NCBI GenBank assembly: GCA_024697655.1
Contig: JAILFI010000175.1
Span: 1-5,653, forward strand
Reading direction: 5' to 3'
Length of the DNA stretch: 5,653 nucleotides
DNA from: Clostridiales bacterium
GTDB lineage: Bacteria; Bacillota_A; Clostridia; Peptostreptococcales; Anaerovoracaceae
The first letter of the stretch is position 1. Every line of letters starts with the position of its first letter. Positions 4,809 to 5,653 of the stretch are shown here, in pieces. The notes below the pieces were generated by a model, which did not search any database, was not told where the DNA came from, and saw nothing but the letters and a program-made list of their open reading frames with translations. The position numbers and the translations under genes are program-made.

Positions 4809-5653
4809 TCAGTACGGCCAGTAGGAGATCCCGCTAAACAGCGCGATCAACCGCATTTCTTCCTCGATATCCCCAAGCGCAATGACGAAATGGGGCTCCC
4901 ATCCGTCTTCGACCGCCCATTTGATCAGCCCGCCCGCTTCGCGCGCCGGCTTGACCACGAGACTCGTCCCGTGATACTGACGCGGTCTTTCAAGCGCTTC
5001 TCCTTTTGCTGTAAAGAGCCGCAGTGTTCCGTCTCTGTCTTTGCCAAACCGCAGGATCGTCGCTTCTCTGCTCCCTTTGCATCCGAACTCCATCGTTGGC
5101 CCGATGCCGCGGTTGCAGTGCACGCCGACCGCCGGTCCCTCCTCAGAACAAGCAAGAGACGGCGCTGCCATCCCGCAGTGCCAGAACGTCAGCGTGCCTT
5201 CTTTCTCGTCGATGTTCGATGGATCTCCAAAAAAGACCGCACAGCCGGACAGCAAGGAAGCGAACAGCATCGTTAAAGCTCCCATCGCATCGCCTTCACA
5301 GGCGGCCGGGATGCCCCGGTCGCACAGCATGGAAAGCACCGCACACACCGGCGTTCCGAATTCGGTAAAGAAGTCCGGCCAGCAGCGGCTTGCCAGCGCT
5401 GCCGCATCGCACGCGGAAGCGGTCTCCATGTATGCTGTCATCAAAGCAGCGTATCCCTTTTGATTGACCGACGGGAGCGATGTGAATCCGCGCAGCTGCT
5501 TCTGCGCTTCCGCGAGGAACGGAGCTGCTTCCGCCTCCGTCACAGCCCGCGCTTTTTCTATCATCGCAGCGGTACTCACAGAGCGGATCGCAAGACCGAA
5601 CGATTCCTGCAGAACAGTTTCCTCCGCCGCACCGAAAGAGAAGCCCTCCGGTG
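4809..5653 (-). CDS. L-fucose/arabinose isomerase-like protein, N-terminus beyond the window edge
   Basis: The frame is open from the stop at 4809-4811 to the right edge, showing about 280 residues. A GTG at 5579 is in frame, but the coding-like sequence continues upstream of it (PEGFSFGAAEETVLQESFG), so the true start lies outside. The region matches the second half of the fucose isomerase family: GIPAACEGD, then VFFGD, then LTFWHCG. The Glu (5295-5297) and Asp (5223-5225) are 24 residues apart, the same spacing as metal ligands Glu337 and Asp361 of E. coli FucI. A late histidine in PHFVIALGD (4890-4892) would be the third ligand, like His528. The expected activity is Mn-dependent aldose-ketose isomerisation in the cytoplasm, but the sugar is not determinable; the family also holds members of unknown substrate. 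The stop lies 21 bases before the acyltransferase gene on the same strand. Confidence 0.8.
   Translation of the reverse strand, partial: PEGFSFGAAEETVLQESFGLAIRSVSTAAMIEKARAVTEAEAAPFLAEAQKQLRGFTSLPSVNQKGYAALMTAYMETASACDAAALASRCWPDFFTEFGTPVCAVLSMLCDRGIPAACEGDAMGALTMLFASLLSGCAVFFGDPSNIDEKEGTLTFWHCGMAAPSLACSEEGPAVGVHCNRGIGPTMEFGCKGSREATILRFGKDRDGTLRLFTAKGEALERPRQYHGTSLVVKPAREAGGLIKWAVEDGWEPHFVIALGDIEEEMRLIALFSGISYWPY

Noticed and set aside
5577..5579. GTG as the start of the isomerase-like gene
   Set aside because: The frame stays open and protein-like to the window edge, and the family has a large N-terminal region that would be missing. The gene is treated as cut by the edge.
1..5653. CRISPR arrays, tRNA or rRNA genes, insertion-sequence ends, toxin-antitoxin or phage genes
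   Set aside because: No spaced direct repeats, tRNA-like folds, rRNA segments, transposase motifs or terminal inverted repeats were seen. Nearly all of the window is ordinary coding sequence.

Overview
The window looks like chromosomal DNA of a Gram-positive anaerobe of the Bacillota, probably a gut clostridial or erysipelotrichial lineage. The reasons are strong AAGGAG-type ribosome sites, tightly packed short operons, a compact-cysteine flavoprotein, and a family mix (flavoprotein, cyclophilin-like, alpha/beta hydrolase and LysR) that recurs in such bacteria. Base composition looks balanced to slightly GC-rich by eye. The genus cannot be named from this sequence.

Left block (1-2565, all on the minus strand): a four-gene operon read leftward from a divergent control region. 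In order of transcription it holds a 73-residue cysteine-bearing helical protein, an alpha/beta hydrolase with a cysteine in the nucleophile elbow, an iron-sulfur-type flavoprotein carrying a C-terminal cyclophilin-like domain, and a lipoprotein with a second cyclophilin-like domain that is cut by the left edge. The last two junctions are ATGA overlaps, so the products are probably made in step.

Control region (2566-2739): about 170 bases between the operon and a divergent LysR-type regulator. It holds two perfect TATAAT boxes pointing toward lysR, a 25-base interrupted dyad with the LysR-type T-N11-A arrangement, a weak leftward promoter placed so that the dyad centre falls near -66, and a perfect 20-base palindrome in the lysR leader.

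Middle (2740-3618, plus strand): the LysR-type regulator. It ends only 5 bases from the convergent gene, with no visible terminator between them.

Right block (3624-5653, minus strand): a separate two-gene unit. A gene with the fucose-isomerase-type metal site enters from beyond the right edge and is followed after 21 bases by a lysophospholipid acyltransferase with an added zinc ribbon and a C-terminal PH/GRAM-like region.

Working picture (inference): the regulator senses a small molecule and controls a redox and hydrolysis operon acting on it. The most unusual points are two related cyclophilin-like domains made from adjacent genes, one fused to a flavoprotein and one on a lipid anchor, and the acyltransferase-zinc ribbon fusion.
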